DNA of 64,000 nt from Prinia subflava (lineage: Eukaryota > Chordata > Aves > Passeriformes > Cisticolidae). The stretch's first letter is position 1; each line of letters begins with the position of its first letter. Location of the stretch: NCBI RefSeq assembly GCF_021018805.1, contig NC_086259.1, positions 9,556,501 through 9,620,500 on the forward strand, written 5' to 3'. Positions 11,817 to 25,481 of this stretch are shown here, in pieces. The notes under the pieces are model-generated. The model saw only the letters and a program-made list of their open reading frames with translations, was not told where the DNA came from and did no database searches. A program made the translations under genes and the position numbers.

Positions 11817-13289
11817 AAGTCATGTGCTTGCATTTCTGGTAAAATTTGATATTGATCAGATATCAAGCAACAAACATGATGAGCTTGCTTAATTACTCAG
11901 ATCTAGAATGGAGGAAAACACTGCTTTTGTGGCCTATCAGGCTGGTGGGAATAGTGGAGTTAGGCCAATGCCAATCTTCCATAATATTCAGTTTCAATTT
12001 CAGATTCAAGCCAGCCTTCCAAACCCACTTGGAATCCTTAGGTTTTATTCTGCTTCCTAAGAAATACAAACATTCCCCAGATCTTCTGGAAAACTATAAA
12101 TTGAAGTCCTTTGAAGCGTTTTTAAGACCACTTCAGAGGTTGGTGAAGTGTTGCAGTTGGAGCATTCACTAAGGACTGTTCATAAAATACCTCTCTCTGT
12201 TTAAGCTTTAAATTTAAACAAGCCTCATGAGATTCAAACCTAAGTATCTCCTGCTCTGATTTATAGTAAATGTGTAAGGGACAAATAAGAAAAACCAGAG
12301 AATCTGATAAAAATCCTTAATCAGATATAAACTAATAATCAGAGAAAGTGCATGTTCAGTGTACTTCTTGTTAGCATGCACTGATAGTATTTCTTCAAAC
12401 AGTTTCTGAATATTTGGAAATGGCTTAAAATGTACAATCCAATGGTAGTCAAGTAGGCAGTGGTAGTGGAAAAAGAATAACAATAATAAAATTATACAAT
12501 TTACACTTGTCAACTTGATTCACAATAAGCACAGAAGATCTTTAAAAGGGACTTAAATGTCAACAGGGTGTTATGAATGAAAGAACAGAATAAACATCCA
12601 TTATGTTACAGAGTATGTGAAAAACTGCATGGAAAATAGAAATCAGGTTTGATTTAGGATTATGAACCCATAAATTCACTTGTACTTCTTATATGTTAAG
12701 CCTGTCTCATACGGTACTTATTATTCTTTCTAAAGGAAAAAAAGGCTCCTAACATCCCATATAATCATTAGAATTTACTGGTTCCTTGTGTTTCCAGAAA
12801 ATACTTTGTTGACTTCATTCTCATTTATAATTAATTTAAAATTCCTTTCCGTTTGTTTTAAATATAACTTGGTAAATAATTTGAGCACTGTCTGTCTCTA
12901 CACACATGCACAGATAAATTATATGTAATACACACATCCAAAAAAGCCTTTTGTCTCATTTACATATTCCATGTAATTTTGATAAAATATATTCAGATAT
13001 AAACACTTAAAAATAACGTTTAGCAGAATTTCCTTTAAAATTAAACTTGAGACTAAGAATGAGGCCTGAGCTGCAAAGCTTCTTCTTTTATGGCCATAAA
13101 AGGAAAGTTTAAGTAAACAATACACTGTTTTTATTAAAAAAAATAAAAAGGGGGTAAAAAAAAGAAAGAAAAATCATTCTATGCCAAGCCCAGTCAAAAT
13201 GCATTATTAGGGTGTCCAGGAAATTATAGCTTGTGTCCATTAGTCCTTTCAGGGTTAATATTGATGCAGATATTATTTCTATCCACGGT
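11815..13289. other. AT-rich unique DNA, nothing recognised
   Basis: Short open frames only: 108 codons at 11846-12172 on the plus strand and 99 codons at 12214-12513 on the minus strand. Neither has a recognisable motif. A (TA)-rich tract and A runs occur near 13137-13165. No repeat family recognised. Confidence 0.45.
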
Positions 13290-13600
13290 ACCATTTATTT
13301 GAAATATTATGACTGGGAGTAGCTGCAGCAGTGAATCAAATCAATTGATAGAGCAGTTAGCCCCGCAGTCAAGGCTGCCTTTACACCGTGCAGTGAGCAT
13401 GAAATATTATGGAGATTGTTCTTTAAAGTGATCACTTTATCATCATTTGTCTGCGGCGCGGGCTGTTCCTTCCTGCCCGGCTCCCCTGTTGGGCTGGAGC
13501 TGTCATAACTCAATCAGCCGTATAATGCTGCTCACAGCACCTCTGGAGCAGGTATTGAACCTGTCAAGGGCCACCCAGGGAATTATACTTATCCACTCTG
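13290..13600. promoter_or_regulatory. Candidate conserved element with 16-bp palindrome
   Basis: Non-repetitive block with unusual local order. A perfect 16-bp palindrome, taaagtgatcacttta, lies at 13424-13439. A 10-bp palindrome, atcaattgat, lies at 13340-13349. The 12-mer tgaaatattatg occurs twice exactly 100 bases apart (13300 and 13400). CpGs cluster at 13453-13480 (ctgcggcgcgggc, tgcccggctcc). The motif content suits binding of dimeric or homeodomain factors. Function and conservation are inferred. Confidence 0.3.
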
Positions 13601-14364
13601 ACAGCTAGCAACACCACTCTGATATTTATGTCAGTTTATATATGTATGATATGTATTCCTTAAATGTAATTAGAAGCCTGTTTGTGGGTGATATATCTGA
13701 ACTGCCCAGAGCTGCCCGTGATTAAGACATTGATTTCTAACCTTGTGCATTACTGGAGAAGGGAATATGACAAGCTCCATCACTCAGGGGGTGCAGATAA
13801 CCTCTTCTGTCTGAATACATCATATGAAATTGTCACTATTGTTTATCTGTTCCACAAAGTTGACTACAAAGCAACTGTTATTTTAGTTTGCTAAATAAAC
13901 TAAAAGACTGTAAACCAAACCATCAGCCCTGAGCCTCCAGAGCACTCATGTTTTGCAGCTGAATTATTTGGAAGGCAGAACACACTCTGAGAGCTGAGTG
14001 AAGATCACCATCGTGTTTGCTATGTCACTTTTTCTCTCAGGCAGCCAAAGCATAGTACTTGGATTTAAAGTGCCATTTTTGCATATATCCTACATGCCAG
14101 GCAATAGAAAATACCCTCTATTTCCATTAAAAAGGGGATAATGACTTACACAGGCAAACAAAAACCAAAGCTCCCTCAAAATTAACGACCTCTTCATGCT
14201 TATTCATTTATTTGTTGTGGTTTCAGAAAGGGATTGTTACACAGAATACTTACTGTATGTGTGATAAGCCTCCTAACTTTTTTCCATTTTAATATCCCAC
14301 TGTTTTGAGGATATTATACTTTCAAAATCATTCTTCCTTTCATTGTATAATTAATACTGAAGAG
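13601..14364. other. Unique DNA, nothing recognised
   Basis: AT-rich, with a 70-codon plus-strand frame (13682-13894) of no recognisable family. The sequence from 13601 to about 13,880 could continue the preceding regulatory-looking block, but no distinctive motif supports extending it. Confidence 0.4.
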
Positions 14365-14448
14365 TTGGGTTTGGGTTTTTTTTGTTTGTTCGTTGGTTTT
14401 TTTTGTTTTTTTTTTTGTTTTTTTTTTTTTTTTTTTTTTGTTGGTTTT
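14365..14448. repeat. T-rich low-complexity tract
   Basis: Runs of T broken by single G residues (tttgtttgttcgttgg and so on), with the longest run of 22 T at 14418-14439. No element body was recognised on either side. Confidence 0.9.
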
Positions 14449-17400
14449 AAAGTTCAAAAATATGTACGCGGGTATTTCTAAATTGTACATTAGACCATTT
14501 ACTTCTCTGGTTCACAGAGCATAATCTGTGTTCATCTACTGAAAATTCCTACTTTTATAGTTTAAGAAAAATGAAAATAGATTTGATTGAAGGTTTTTCA
14601 ACTCTATGCTCAGGTTTTACCTCTATTTCCCTCCAAAACATTATCTCCTTCTTGATATATTCAGGGTCAAAAGCTCCAAATTGGACAGACTTCAAAAAAG
14701 CATCTGCATTAGATTATGTTTTGAAAAATTCTCTCCATAGCTCTGGTTTTGCAGTACAGGATTCTGAGGAAATTTCAGTGCATTATTTTAGAGCATGAGA
14801 ACTTTCCACATCCCTAGTTTTAAGAACAGAGGTGGACACATTAGGCTGTGTCATCACCCAACATCAACAGAAATCCTCACGTGAAGATGCCTTGAAGCTT
14901 GCTGAGATCAGAGATTATGGTAAATGGGATAATATAATTTATATAAACCAACAACAGATGGAGTCAAGAAAAACAAGGAGCCTGCAAATGCTGCTTGCAG
15001 ATAGATGTTATTTATTTAAGTAAAACTACCTTCTGAAAAAACTTCCATTCCAACCTTAACATTACATTACCTGCACTTCATCTTGAGATTTGGGTGCTTA
15101 AATGAAATAGAATCTCAGTGAAACACAGAAAGGACATTAGAAGAGTCCAAATGACCAATCTGCAGCTCTAGACAAATATTTGGGACAGATTCTTAGAAAG
15201 TAATCTAGAAAATACCTATTTCACTGATCTCCCATGGACAATCTGGTTCTCACAGCAGCCAAAAGATACCAGGAGCTGCAGTCTGGCGTAGACAAAGCAC
15301 AAGCACTCAAGCTAAATATCATTCAAATGTCATTGTTCTGACCTTCCCTTAATAGAATCCGAAGATCCCTGTAATCCAAAGATCTGTGATGAGAGGTGGG
15401 TAGTTTAAATCATATGCTTCCAATGTAATTCTTCCAGATTGTTTAATTTATAATGAAAATGGAAACATATAATTTTGTTTTCTGAGTTACAGCATGATGT
15501 GCCTGTAGCTGATAACCTTTATGTAACTAGAAAAAAGGAAAAGGAAAAAAAAAACCCAAGAGAAAATAATAGTTTTTCTTACCTCTGTGAAACAAGAGGG
15601 TTGTGTAAACTGTATTTTATTTCTGATTTGTCACACAGAACCATGGTAGAGTAAAATAAAGTGCAGCCATGAAAGCAAATAAAATCAGTATCATCTAACA
15701 CCAAATTAGTATTGGATTCTAAAGATCTAAACTTTAATTGGAATAAATCTGAAAAGCTTGGTCATAACTTTTGTTGAGCTACATCAGCCATTTTAAGTAA
15801 GGATTTTGCCATTAGAAAATAGCTGTATCAGCCGGGGGCATAATCCCACCAGTTATATCTGGTGCATCAGCTTAAGAGACAAATATTTACACAGCCAATA
15901 GTGCCAAATGACACTGACCCCAGTGACCAGATGGGACAGAGCAGACAATTATTATCAGCTGCCCCCAAAATAGCTCCACCTACTCCAGATCTACTTTCCT
16001 ACACGTCATTATGCCAGCTCCACTTTGCAATGCATTTTTACAATAAGTAGATGATCTAAGATGCAGCTAGAAGGAAAAAAACCAGAAAACTCACTGAGAA
16101 CAAATTGCGCATGATCTTTCTTGCATCCTCACAAGAAAAACCTTCGCATTATTTTTGTTTTAAAAAGACTTTTCCAAAAAGGACTCCAACTTTTGGGCAA
16201 GCAAACTGAGTCTCCTGGCTCTGCTCTGTAAAGATAAGCATGTGTCAAACTTGAGAGTCATTACTAATTCTTTGGATGCTGAAAAAATTTCTTCTTCCTT
16301 CCCAAACTTTCCAAGATAATTGCAAATGCACCCTTTATACAGCTAAAGGAATTAGGATCCTTTTAGTTTTGAACATGGGGACTATTTAATAGTGTACAGA
16401 AATAATTCATAGGGAGAAAGTGGAACAATTATCCAACACGTATAAAACAAAATGTAATTTTTAACACGTCTAAATCACACCTCATAATTTTTGATTTCTT
16501 TCATTTGACCAGTATGAAATTAGCACTTCCATGGGGAAAATAGGTACATAGAAATAACAAACTTTCTCATCTGGATATGGCCTGAACACCAGTGTTAACT
16601 GAAGGCACCACCCCTTCTTTAATAACACAGATCAAGACTCTCCCTTCACATCTTCACTGCCAGCAGCAGTTTCCCTTTAACTGCTTTGGAAGTGGTGCAG
16701 AGCACAGAGTCCCCAGCAATGGGTCACCCTGGTTAATTCCAAGCTTTCCAGGGACAATCAGACAACTTCATAGTGTTATGTTATTCAGCTGATATAAATT
16801 ATTGTGTTGCATATAATATTTATGATGCATTTTGTGTCTTAAAAGCACTGTACAAAGATTATAAATGAAAATATGATAGGAATTCCTATTTTCTGTTCAT
16901 ATGAAGAAAAAGATGCAACAGAGTCAATGGCACAGCTAAGAGGAAAATCCTGATTCCCTGAAGTCCTGAATTTTGCCAGATACTAGACCTAGTAAAAGGT
17001 TTCCTTGGGCCATTCCTGTGGTCTACTTTCAGACAAGCTGAACTTTATTGTGGTGCCTTAACAGAGATACCCAGTGCCATTTTAAATGCACTTGGGGATC
17101 CCCTCAGCTCCCAGTTCCTGCTACAGAACAGAACAGCCTCATGGCCTGCACATATATGGATTTCTCAGGCAACACAGGACATTTGAAGGGCTACAGACAG
17201 CTACAGTCTGGCAACTGAATCAAAATTTGTGCCAATATCTTGTGTCACAGCAGTGAATTCTTGAATGTGCTGAATACAGCAGAACCAGTTTTAAGACAGG
17301 CCCAAGCCAATACTAATTAGCCAAACACATTGAATCCTAATTATGTGCAAGAGCAGATACAAGAAATCTTATTCAAAATTCAGAAAACTCCGAACTGTAC

Positions 17401-18530
17401 CTTCTGTTTACAACTCACTATCCCATATGGCTTGCAGCATTCATTCTAAAGAAAAGACAAACTTTCTAACTGCAAAAATCTCATTCAAAATTTCTACATC
17501 AACAGAATACATCAGTGTTTGTGACACAGCTCCTGCAGCAGCCTCTGGCACAGCAGTGCCAGGATTACTCTGGCCCTGCACACTAAACTATCACAAGGTT
17601 CTGAAGAATAACACTTCTGCCAAAGGACGAAATTCTGTGTTCTATTAATCCCATGCAAATCAGTTTTCCATAATGTCTGGCAACTTTTTTTTTGGATGCC
17701 ACAGTCTGTCAATAAAACATGAACACCACAGACATTCCTGTAACATAAGATCTTAGGTATCCACTAATTAATATGTAAATATAAAGATACACACATGGAA
17801 ATATACTTAAGCTGTTACCAATACCACTTATACAATATTAATGGGTTTTTTTAAGGGCATTTATAACTGTGTACTACTACTCTCCTTCCCTTTTAGCATG
17901 CCCCATTCCTACAGCTCTTTATGAATTAAGACTTACTCCTTTTTTTTGCCATTCCATGGATATATTAATTTAGAGAACAAATCAGTGAAATCCTTATATT
18001 GAGATGTTGGTAACTTAGGTGGGTGTTTTAAGATCTACCCAACTCAGGCCACACTGAAAAACTTTTTCCACCACATGTCAACTTTTGATCCACAGTCAGA
18101 TTTTGGATTTCCAAAGCCTGGTGCTCCTCAGGTCATAGTTTTCTCACTAATGCACAGGGCACAGGATGATGACCCAGATATTTCTGAATCTGCCTCTGAT
18201 CTGATGGGTGAATTTGAGCAAGGTCCTGCATCTGGATAGAATGGTAAAGATAAAAATAATCCTTAGGAAATAACCTCACATCTTCCTGTGAAAAGAATGA
18301 TAATACTATTATGATCTATAGTGTAAACCAGTGCATGTCATATAACAAATTATCTTTGACTGTTTTCAATTTCTTTACTGAATAAATTGGTTTATCCAGT
18401 TTGTCTCCAACAGCCTGGTGTAGGCACTTGAGGAAGGACAGGGAGACACAGGAGGAGAGGAGAGAGAATATGGACTGATAGATCAGGGCAACTGCAGCCA
18501 TCACTGCCTGGAAAAGCTTAGGCCAGGCTT
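14449..18530. other. Unique AT-rich DNA, nothing recognised
   Basis: About 4 kb without a recognisable gene or repeat family. Open frames are under 105 codons; the longest is 17343-17648 plus strand, overlapped by an antisense frame. Short A runs at about 15534-15556 only. Confidence 0.5.
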
Positions 18531-21500
18531 ACAAGAGCTACTTTCAATAAACAGCCACAGTGGTGGCACCTCCACTGGCTCTGTGCATTACAATCTGAAT
18601 TTAAAAACAAATTCAGCTGCTTGCTCTTGAGAGCTGTCAAAACAAGAGCTACTGACATCCTGATCTTTAGCATAAACATGGACCTGCAGTACCTGACCAT
18701 CAATGACACCAGAAACAAACACAGTTCTATCTGTTAAATTGCTGCAGCTTATCTCTGCCAGCTTCTCCTTTCCTGTTCTAGGGGGTGGAAAGCATACATA
18801 GTTATGTAAAATCATTCTGACAGGTCTGAGTTCATTCTTGCCATGCCATTTGTTTTACACAGCACAAACAATCATCAGTCAACAAAATGGAAAAATACTG
18901 GGATATGATTCATCACGACTGCCTCCAAAATCTGTTCTCACAATCCTCCTGCTCTCCCTTACACTCACCCTTAAGTACCTCTCAAATTCAAGTTGCAGAC
19001 ACTGGTCCTGCAGTGGCATTCAGAAGTGCACAGTGACTCTCCAACTCTGGTGACACACCCAGGACTCTCTTTCGTGACAACACAATGTGAGGCTTCTTCA
19101 GCTTAGTCAGAACTCCCACCCTACAGAAACAACTGCAGAAAGTGGCTATTTCTGCTTTCACTAAACACATCAGACCTTTTAATGCCAATCTAGTATTTCA
19201 AAAAGGGTTGCTACAGGGAAAGAGAGAGCAAAAGAACAAATTCAGGTTTTTTTACTGGGGCTCTGGGATTCACTTCCATAATGGTCTCTCTGCTGATCTC
19301 TGAGCTACTCTGCCTCCCACTGTGTCTGATATCAGGAGTGCCAGAGTGGCTGAGAGATCAATGGAGCAGCTGAGGGAGCCAGCTGGCAGGGGAAAGGAGC
19401 AAAGGATTGTGAGGGATCAAGAAATAAAGAGGAAAAGAAAAAAGATTTGTTGAATTAAACAAATGAGGAAGGGACAGAGCAACTCACTAGCCCTTTTAGA
19501 AGGGCCATGTTAAGTCCTTCACAAAACCCAGGACCCTCTGGAGCATTCTAATCAGTTTAATGATGCAGATCCCCCTCCCACCCTCTGAATAAGCTGAGCA
19601 GGTTTTTTGTCTCTTCATCAAAGGATGACTTTTCTAACAATGATATTATTCACAATGCATATATTTCTAGAGTTGAAACAACACTATCTGCTGATCATCA
19701 TGGTCATAAAACACTGCTCAAGTACAGAGCAGTCTGACACGATACTCAGTCTGGGAAAGAATCCCAGATGTCTTAAAGAGAGGCAAAGTCTGAAAGGAAG
19801 AGGAGCACATCTTAAAGACCAAAACTGTGTTTGGGGATAAGTGTATAATCTTTTTTTCATGTATATATGAATATCTTCTCACCTGAAGTAGCACCAGCAA
19901 ACTTGGAGATAAATATAGACTGCAAACAATTCCTGTGATTTATCTTAATTATGTGAATCCATTAGGCAATTTGAGACAAAAGCCTTGTTAGAATTTGCAG
20001 AGGGAAATGCCAACAAGGAAGAGACCAATAATGGAATTGGGCTTTGTTTGACAGAGAGGAGAGAGGTGTATGATCATAATTATGGAAGGCTGAGGAATAT
20101 GGAAAATACAGATTATGCAGAAAATGTTGATGTGTCAGAACCAAATGATACATATTTCATATTCTAAATTCTGTATACTGAATATATGCCCATTATGATG
20201 AACATTCACATGCCCATATTTACACCCTGCATTATTACATGGATTTCTAGGATGTATAAGGAACATGAAGGAACAACAAATGGAGGCTGAATTTAAGTGA
20301 AGCAGTTGCAGATTTGGTATGAGATGTGAGGTGACAGGCATTCCTACCAATATGCATAACGTGGCTGAAAAACCATGGCAGGCTGCTTCAGGCTCTCTGC
20401 TGCTGAGTAGAGTGATATGGTAAATATCCCTCATATAACACAAAGAAACACAAGAAAGAAATGCCTGTGTTCATCTACCTTGTTTCATAGAATAGTAAAG
20501 ACAAAGAAAACATCCAGAAGCCTACATAATTGAAACTCAATATGCCCTTTTCTTCCTTATAAAGTACAAGTAAAGCTCATTAAAATGGTCACAAAGCTGT
20601 CTACATTTAATACACTTCCAAGCTGCTTACAAATGCAGCAAATCTGACTTTCTGCTTGTTTAGGTTGCACTAAAGTTCGTCTCCAGTGCTCTTGCATCAT
20701 GTATTTAACATTCTGGCAGAGTACAATCTCAGGTTGTCTCAGGATAGATGTTGGTGGAAATCCACATGGATAACATGAAAGCAGAAGGATTCAGGCTAGA
20801 TGCAAACAGGAAGAGGAAGATGAGTCATTCCCTTTGGCCACAGGTTTGCAACATTTATACAGAACCAAAAAGGTATTTCACAGAGCATGTTCCTAGACAA
20901 CACCTCTGATTTTCAGTACCTCCTCTCTGGGGGCTCATGAGTGATCTGTGGGGCACAGTTTGACCTCTTTCATGGATCTGGCTCACCCCTGTGCCTCGGG
21001 CCCATTCCTGTATATGCTGTTGGCAGGATACCACAGAGAGGGGAAGACAAAGGCCAACCTTGCCCTCATACAGAAATACAGAATCCACTTAATGGACAAA
21101 GGATGGCAAATCTAGAACAGCTGAAACAGACCTGTTTGGTCTCCCTTGTACTGGGTAATTCAGGATGCAGCAGGCCCAGGTTAAGGGCAGCAAAGGCTAA
21201 TTGGAGGAGAGTGTAATTCCTTCAACAGTATTCCAAGCAACAGGAATTTAAACACCATTGACATGGTATTGCCACATTGGAAGAGCATTTAAAAATACTC
21301 ATAAAATACTTTCTATGGGCTGACATTATCTAGCCCATGTGTCTTTTGATCTCTACATGAGACTCATAGAGGCCAACATATAAATCTCATTGCTCTTCCA
21401 ACACCTTTTTGATGGCCTTTATGATAGAGAATCCTGCAAGCTTTACTTCAAGGCCTCACAAGTTATTTGAAAGGATATTGCTACACAACATCTGGATTCT

Positions 21501-24500
21501 TATCTCTCTTTTATCATTCAGCTAATTTACCTAATGCTACAGTGAAAGAATTTCTTTGTTGAAGAAAATACCACATGAATATCATCCAGCTTTCTCCACC
21601 AGATAAGACAGACACTGAGAGGGAAATTTTCTTTGTGTGCCACCAGAATACCTTTGAATAGACATCTGTGCCTCAGCTTCCCTATCTGTGAAGAGTGAAG
21701 GAGTATTTGGTTCTCAGAGTTTCTATTTGACAACAGGAAATATGTAGCAGATTCAGCACAGTTTCATTTTACATTTTTGGGTCCATTTGATCTCAAAGCT
21801 CAAAAATATGCAAAGCCACATGACAGTTAATTTGGAATATGGTGCATAAAAAGAAGACTGTACAATACTCAATAGATAACTGATGCCAACCAATTGTTAG
21901 TAATGAAATAATATTGGTACACTGCAGCTTTGTTCACTCTGAAAACAGTAAAGAATGGCCATCCTCTTACAATATGGTGCTACAAGAGAAGTCAGTCTAA
22001 TTTGCTAGTTCAAAGAAGTGGGTGATTTTGAAGCTCCTGCCTCCCTTGGTACCTTAGGAAAGAGATTAGAAGAGGGAAAAAACTATAAAACAATGGCTGA
22101 AATATATGAGACCTTAGAACAGCACAAACTTCATTAATGAAAAAAATCTGGATCTTCACTATTCTCTTCTGGGAGAATTAATCAGATGTTGCAGTTTCAG
22201 ATTTATAGATTGCTGTGAAAATGGGTAATCTGAGGGCAAAGCCTCATAAAAACTTAACAGCAACACAGAGATAATCTGTGGGCTCACAGTGGCCATGTCA
22301 GGGCTAATTGAAATGTTTAAGAGCAGCACAGCTTCCAGGCTGCCTGTGATACATGCTGAGGACACGAATATAGACCATCTCTTTGTCCTGACTGGACATA
22401 TTTTATCACTCTGTATCATGAGACTGTCACCCCAGACTTCTAATTGCTCAAACCTTTAGACACAGGGCACCTAATAATTGCGGTACCATGGCCAGCCTAA
22501 TAATAAAGATAATTTACAGTTCAAAAGCAAAGGGTAATTTGTAATATGAATGGCTTTTTGTGTCCCTAAGCTCATTTCAGGATTTGAGGAGCCATGCAGC
22601 AACGCTGCAGCCTTTTGCCAGAGTGTGTGACTTACTGCACTGGTTTCTTTTGCCACTTTGTTCCAGAGGAACACAGGAGTCAGTGGATTTAGGGGAAATC
22701 AATGGGATGTTCTGCAGCAAACATATTCAAAACTGTATCTTGATTCCTCTTGTACAAGGATATCTCCTCCACAAATGCAAAATATTTTCACTTTGTATGA
22801 TATTCAGACCTGTTAAATGTTACAGAAGTGTACCACACCAAATGGAAGCTTAAAAGTCATTCATGATTAGAAAATTATCAGTCATGGTGATTGTTGCATT
22901 AATTTATGCAGAAAATCTGGAGTTAATGAGAGCAAAACCAGGTCTCTCTTGGAAGGAGAGGATGCAGGATTTTTGTCTTTATCAACACCAGGAAGAGACT
23001 GAAACCTGGTTGGCTGCAGAAACATTCCCTATTCACTCTCCCACAGTCAGGTCCTTTCTCCACAGTGCCCCCTCCAGTGGGGCAGACCCACCAAGACCCC
23101 CGAGCCAGTGTCCTGCTCCTCCTGTGGAAGGACTTTCTCCTTCACAGCACCCGGCTCCTATTACACAACCACACATTTTCTTTGCCTTTTCACAGCTCTC
23201 AGTTTTAGAGTCCAAGCCCATGCCACAGCCTTGGACCACTCCTGGCTTTGCCTTGCCACCCACATTGCATTACCAGAACAAAGCCCCTGTTTCTGTGCAG
23301 CTTTAAGCCATGGCACTTTAGGGAAGTCACAGTGCACTCTGTGTAGGAGAAGGATCTCACTGCTCCCCAGTGAGAGCCAGGTACAAACAGAGGGATGCAC
23401 ATGCATTTCTCACGGTGGCACTGCTCTGGACCTGCCACCAAAGGCCCAGGAAGTGTCTCACCAACCACTTCAGACTCTCATAAATGTTCTGCCATTTGCT
23501 TGGCATGTCTGATTGCTCTGTCTCAAATACACCCATTCATCTTGCAATACAAATGGGTCTTGAAAATCTTGTTGACAACCTTACCACCAATCCCATGTGC
23601 AATTTAAAACAGGGAAAAAAAGAAAGAAAAAAAGGAAGAGCACAAGAACGAAACAAAATGCTAACAGGGACCTTCAAAATGTGGTCACACTGACAGGATG
23701 GCACTGGAATCTGAGTTTCTTTTAAGCCTACATTGTTTAAAAGCAGCAGGGGACCAAAATGATGATGGCATCATACTGGCTGAAGGGAAGAACCTGGATT
23801 GAACTCTCAAGCCAAATCTAATCTTGGATTTTTGTTACTGTATTCTTCATTAAGAAACTCCCACAGACATTGATGGGACAGCAGCATGAAGACATTTCTG
23901 TAAGCAGTGGATGAGGATCCACATCTCCTCTATGGGCACCACACATGGAAACACTATCCACAGCTCTTCTCACCAGACGTCGCACATCTTGAGAGCACAA
24001 GTAAAGGAAAGCAACATTCATAAAATCAAAACCACAAATAATCAAATATTTAGTTTTCTAATCAAGTCAAGTTGTGTGTAAGCCCTTAAACAGCATTTAC
24101 AAGCATTTGATTTGTTTTCTCCATTGAATATATAAGAGTGCTCATGGGCTCACAAATCAGGGCTTGTTTGATTTGTTTTAACATGCTTGCCATGTCAGGT
24201 GGTTTTTCCATATTTCTTGCTGTTCCTTTAGAAACTTGTAAACCAGGTCAATTTATTGAAATGTCAGCTTTTATAAATATTCCTATCCAGCCCAGCCTCA
24301 AAGTTAACACATGCTATAATTACAGTGAAACCATTTATGGAAGGTAACTAAAAGTGGGATAACCCTTCGTACTCATATTGAGAAATATCCTACTCCTTGA
24401 GTCAACATTTTTATTTCAGTTAATTTACTTTTGGAATTCACTCTGGAAAATGTATTAGCAGCTGCAGAACCTGTCCCAAATCTTACTGCTTTTCCAATTA

Positions 24501-24963
24501 AGTCTCAATCTTTAAAATGGGCATTAAATATCTCTGGGACTGAGTGTTAAGTATCTACGAGATTGAACATTTTCCATAACTTCTGCTTTGCCAAAATGAG
24601 GGTGGCCAGCTATAAGGTCAGAGGCAGAAGTAAATATAGCCATATTTTGTTAAATGAAAATAACATCAAAATTTTTAAAAAATGGAACAGAAGTGATAGC
24701 ACCTCTAGAAAAAGGTGTTATCTTCCCAGGATTAGAGGCAATTTTAAATTAATCTCATCATTCTTATTTGGTATTTTGCCAAAATGAAAAATAATTCATA
24801 TTCTTTTATTTTGCAAGGATTTCAGACTCTGAAAAATAACATCTGAAAATAAAACAGCAAGCAAAACGTTAAGGAAGAAATGCAATCCAAGACAGTAGTC
24901 AGAAACAAGAAGCAGTAGCAGACATTAAAAGGGAAAAATAAAATAAATTAAAAAAATTAAAAG
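18531..24963. other. Unique DNA, no gene recognised
   Basis: About 6.4 kb of mostly unique sequence. The part from 22860 to 23520 is GC-richer and holds several overlapping open frames on both strands (up to 147 codons at 22863-23306). Their proline/serine-rich translations and mutual overlap suggest chance. No CR1 signature recognised. An A-rich stretch (24938-24963) precedes the LTR candidate. Confidence 0.45.
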
Positions 24964-25323
24964 TGTATATATTAGCAAGTTTAAGCAACATTTGAGTTGG
25001 GTTTTAGAGATTGGCTTAGAGTAGAACTGACATGTTAGTATAGGTAGTAGGTATTGGTACAATTTTGTAAATAAAAAATATGTCTCGGACAGTGGTTGGG
25101 TCAAGGGTGCCGTACATAAGGTGCGGGGCTCTCTGATCCGCCCAGTCTGCCACGTGTCCTGCTCTGCTGGGGATGCCTTGCAGAGCTGGGACAGAACTAA
25201 GATAAGGTACCTGCCAGGGAGCCCTGGCAGAGCTGAGAAAGGACTGAGATAATGAAGAATAAACAACCTTGGAAATGTGCACCAGTGGACTCAGCTTGTC
25301 GTCTCTACCTCTGGTGTGAAACA
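24964..25323 (+). mobile_element. Probable endogenous retrovirus LTR
   Basis: A 360-base segment starting TGT (24964) and ending ACA (25323), as LTRs do. It contains a TATA-like AATAAAAA near 25070, a GC-rich middle with CpGs otherwise rare here (gtgccg, gtgcgggg, atccgccc, cacgtg), and a polyadenylation signal AATAAA at 25258-25263. The sequence around that signal (agataatgaagaataaacaa then ccttggaaa) resembles the R region of bird ERV LTRs. An imperfect 48-bp duplication (gcagagctg...agataa, copies near 25180 and 25228) and a 9-bp-arm hairpin (25211-25230) lie just upstream. No target-site duplication was found, so the borders are provisional. Family assignment is not attempted. Confidence 0.6.
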
Positions 25324-25361
25324 CTTAGGGCAAAGAGAAGACTGAAAACCTGATTACCTCT
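25324..25361 (+). other. Possible start of ERV internal sequence
   Basis: Short segment directly after the LTR candidate. A tggtgtgaaacac word straddles the border (25314-25326) and loosely resembles a primer-binding site, but I could not match it to a tRNA 3' end. If this is a solo LTR, the segment is flanking DNA. Confidence 0.2.
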
Positions 25362-25479
25362 GGGAACAGCAACCCAGGGGAAACTCCCAGGGAACAGCAA
25401 CCTTGGGGGAACCCTTATTACCTAGGGGGTCAGCAACCCCAAGGAGAATCTCAGGGAAACAATAACCCTGAGAGTTTCA
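25362..25479 (+). repeat. Degenerate ~29-bp tandem repeat after the LTR
   Basis: Four diverged copies begin ggaacagcaacccaggggaa, gggaacagcaaccttggggg, gggggtcagcaaccccaagg and gggaaacaataaccctgaga, with spacing near 29-33 bases. The position just 3' of an LTR suits a retroviral leader, but it could equally be a local minisatellite. Confidence 0.55.
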
Positions 25480-25481
25480 GC

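Noticed and set aside
11648..11866. Minus-strand frame with a long polyphenylalanine run
   Set aside because: Translation of the 52-base poly(A) run on the opposite strand.
15110..15175. tagaatctcagtgaaacaca, loosely like an inverted CR1 tail
   Set aside because: The following sequence lacks the gttggaagggacc block, so the match is too weak to call.
22863..23306. 147-codon plus-strand frame, proline/serine-rich in its second half
   Set aside because: It lies in GC-richer DNA where frames are open in several phases on both strands. No known family, no splice or promoter context.
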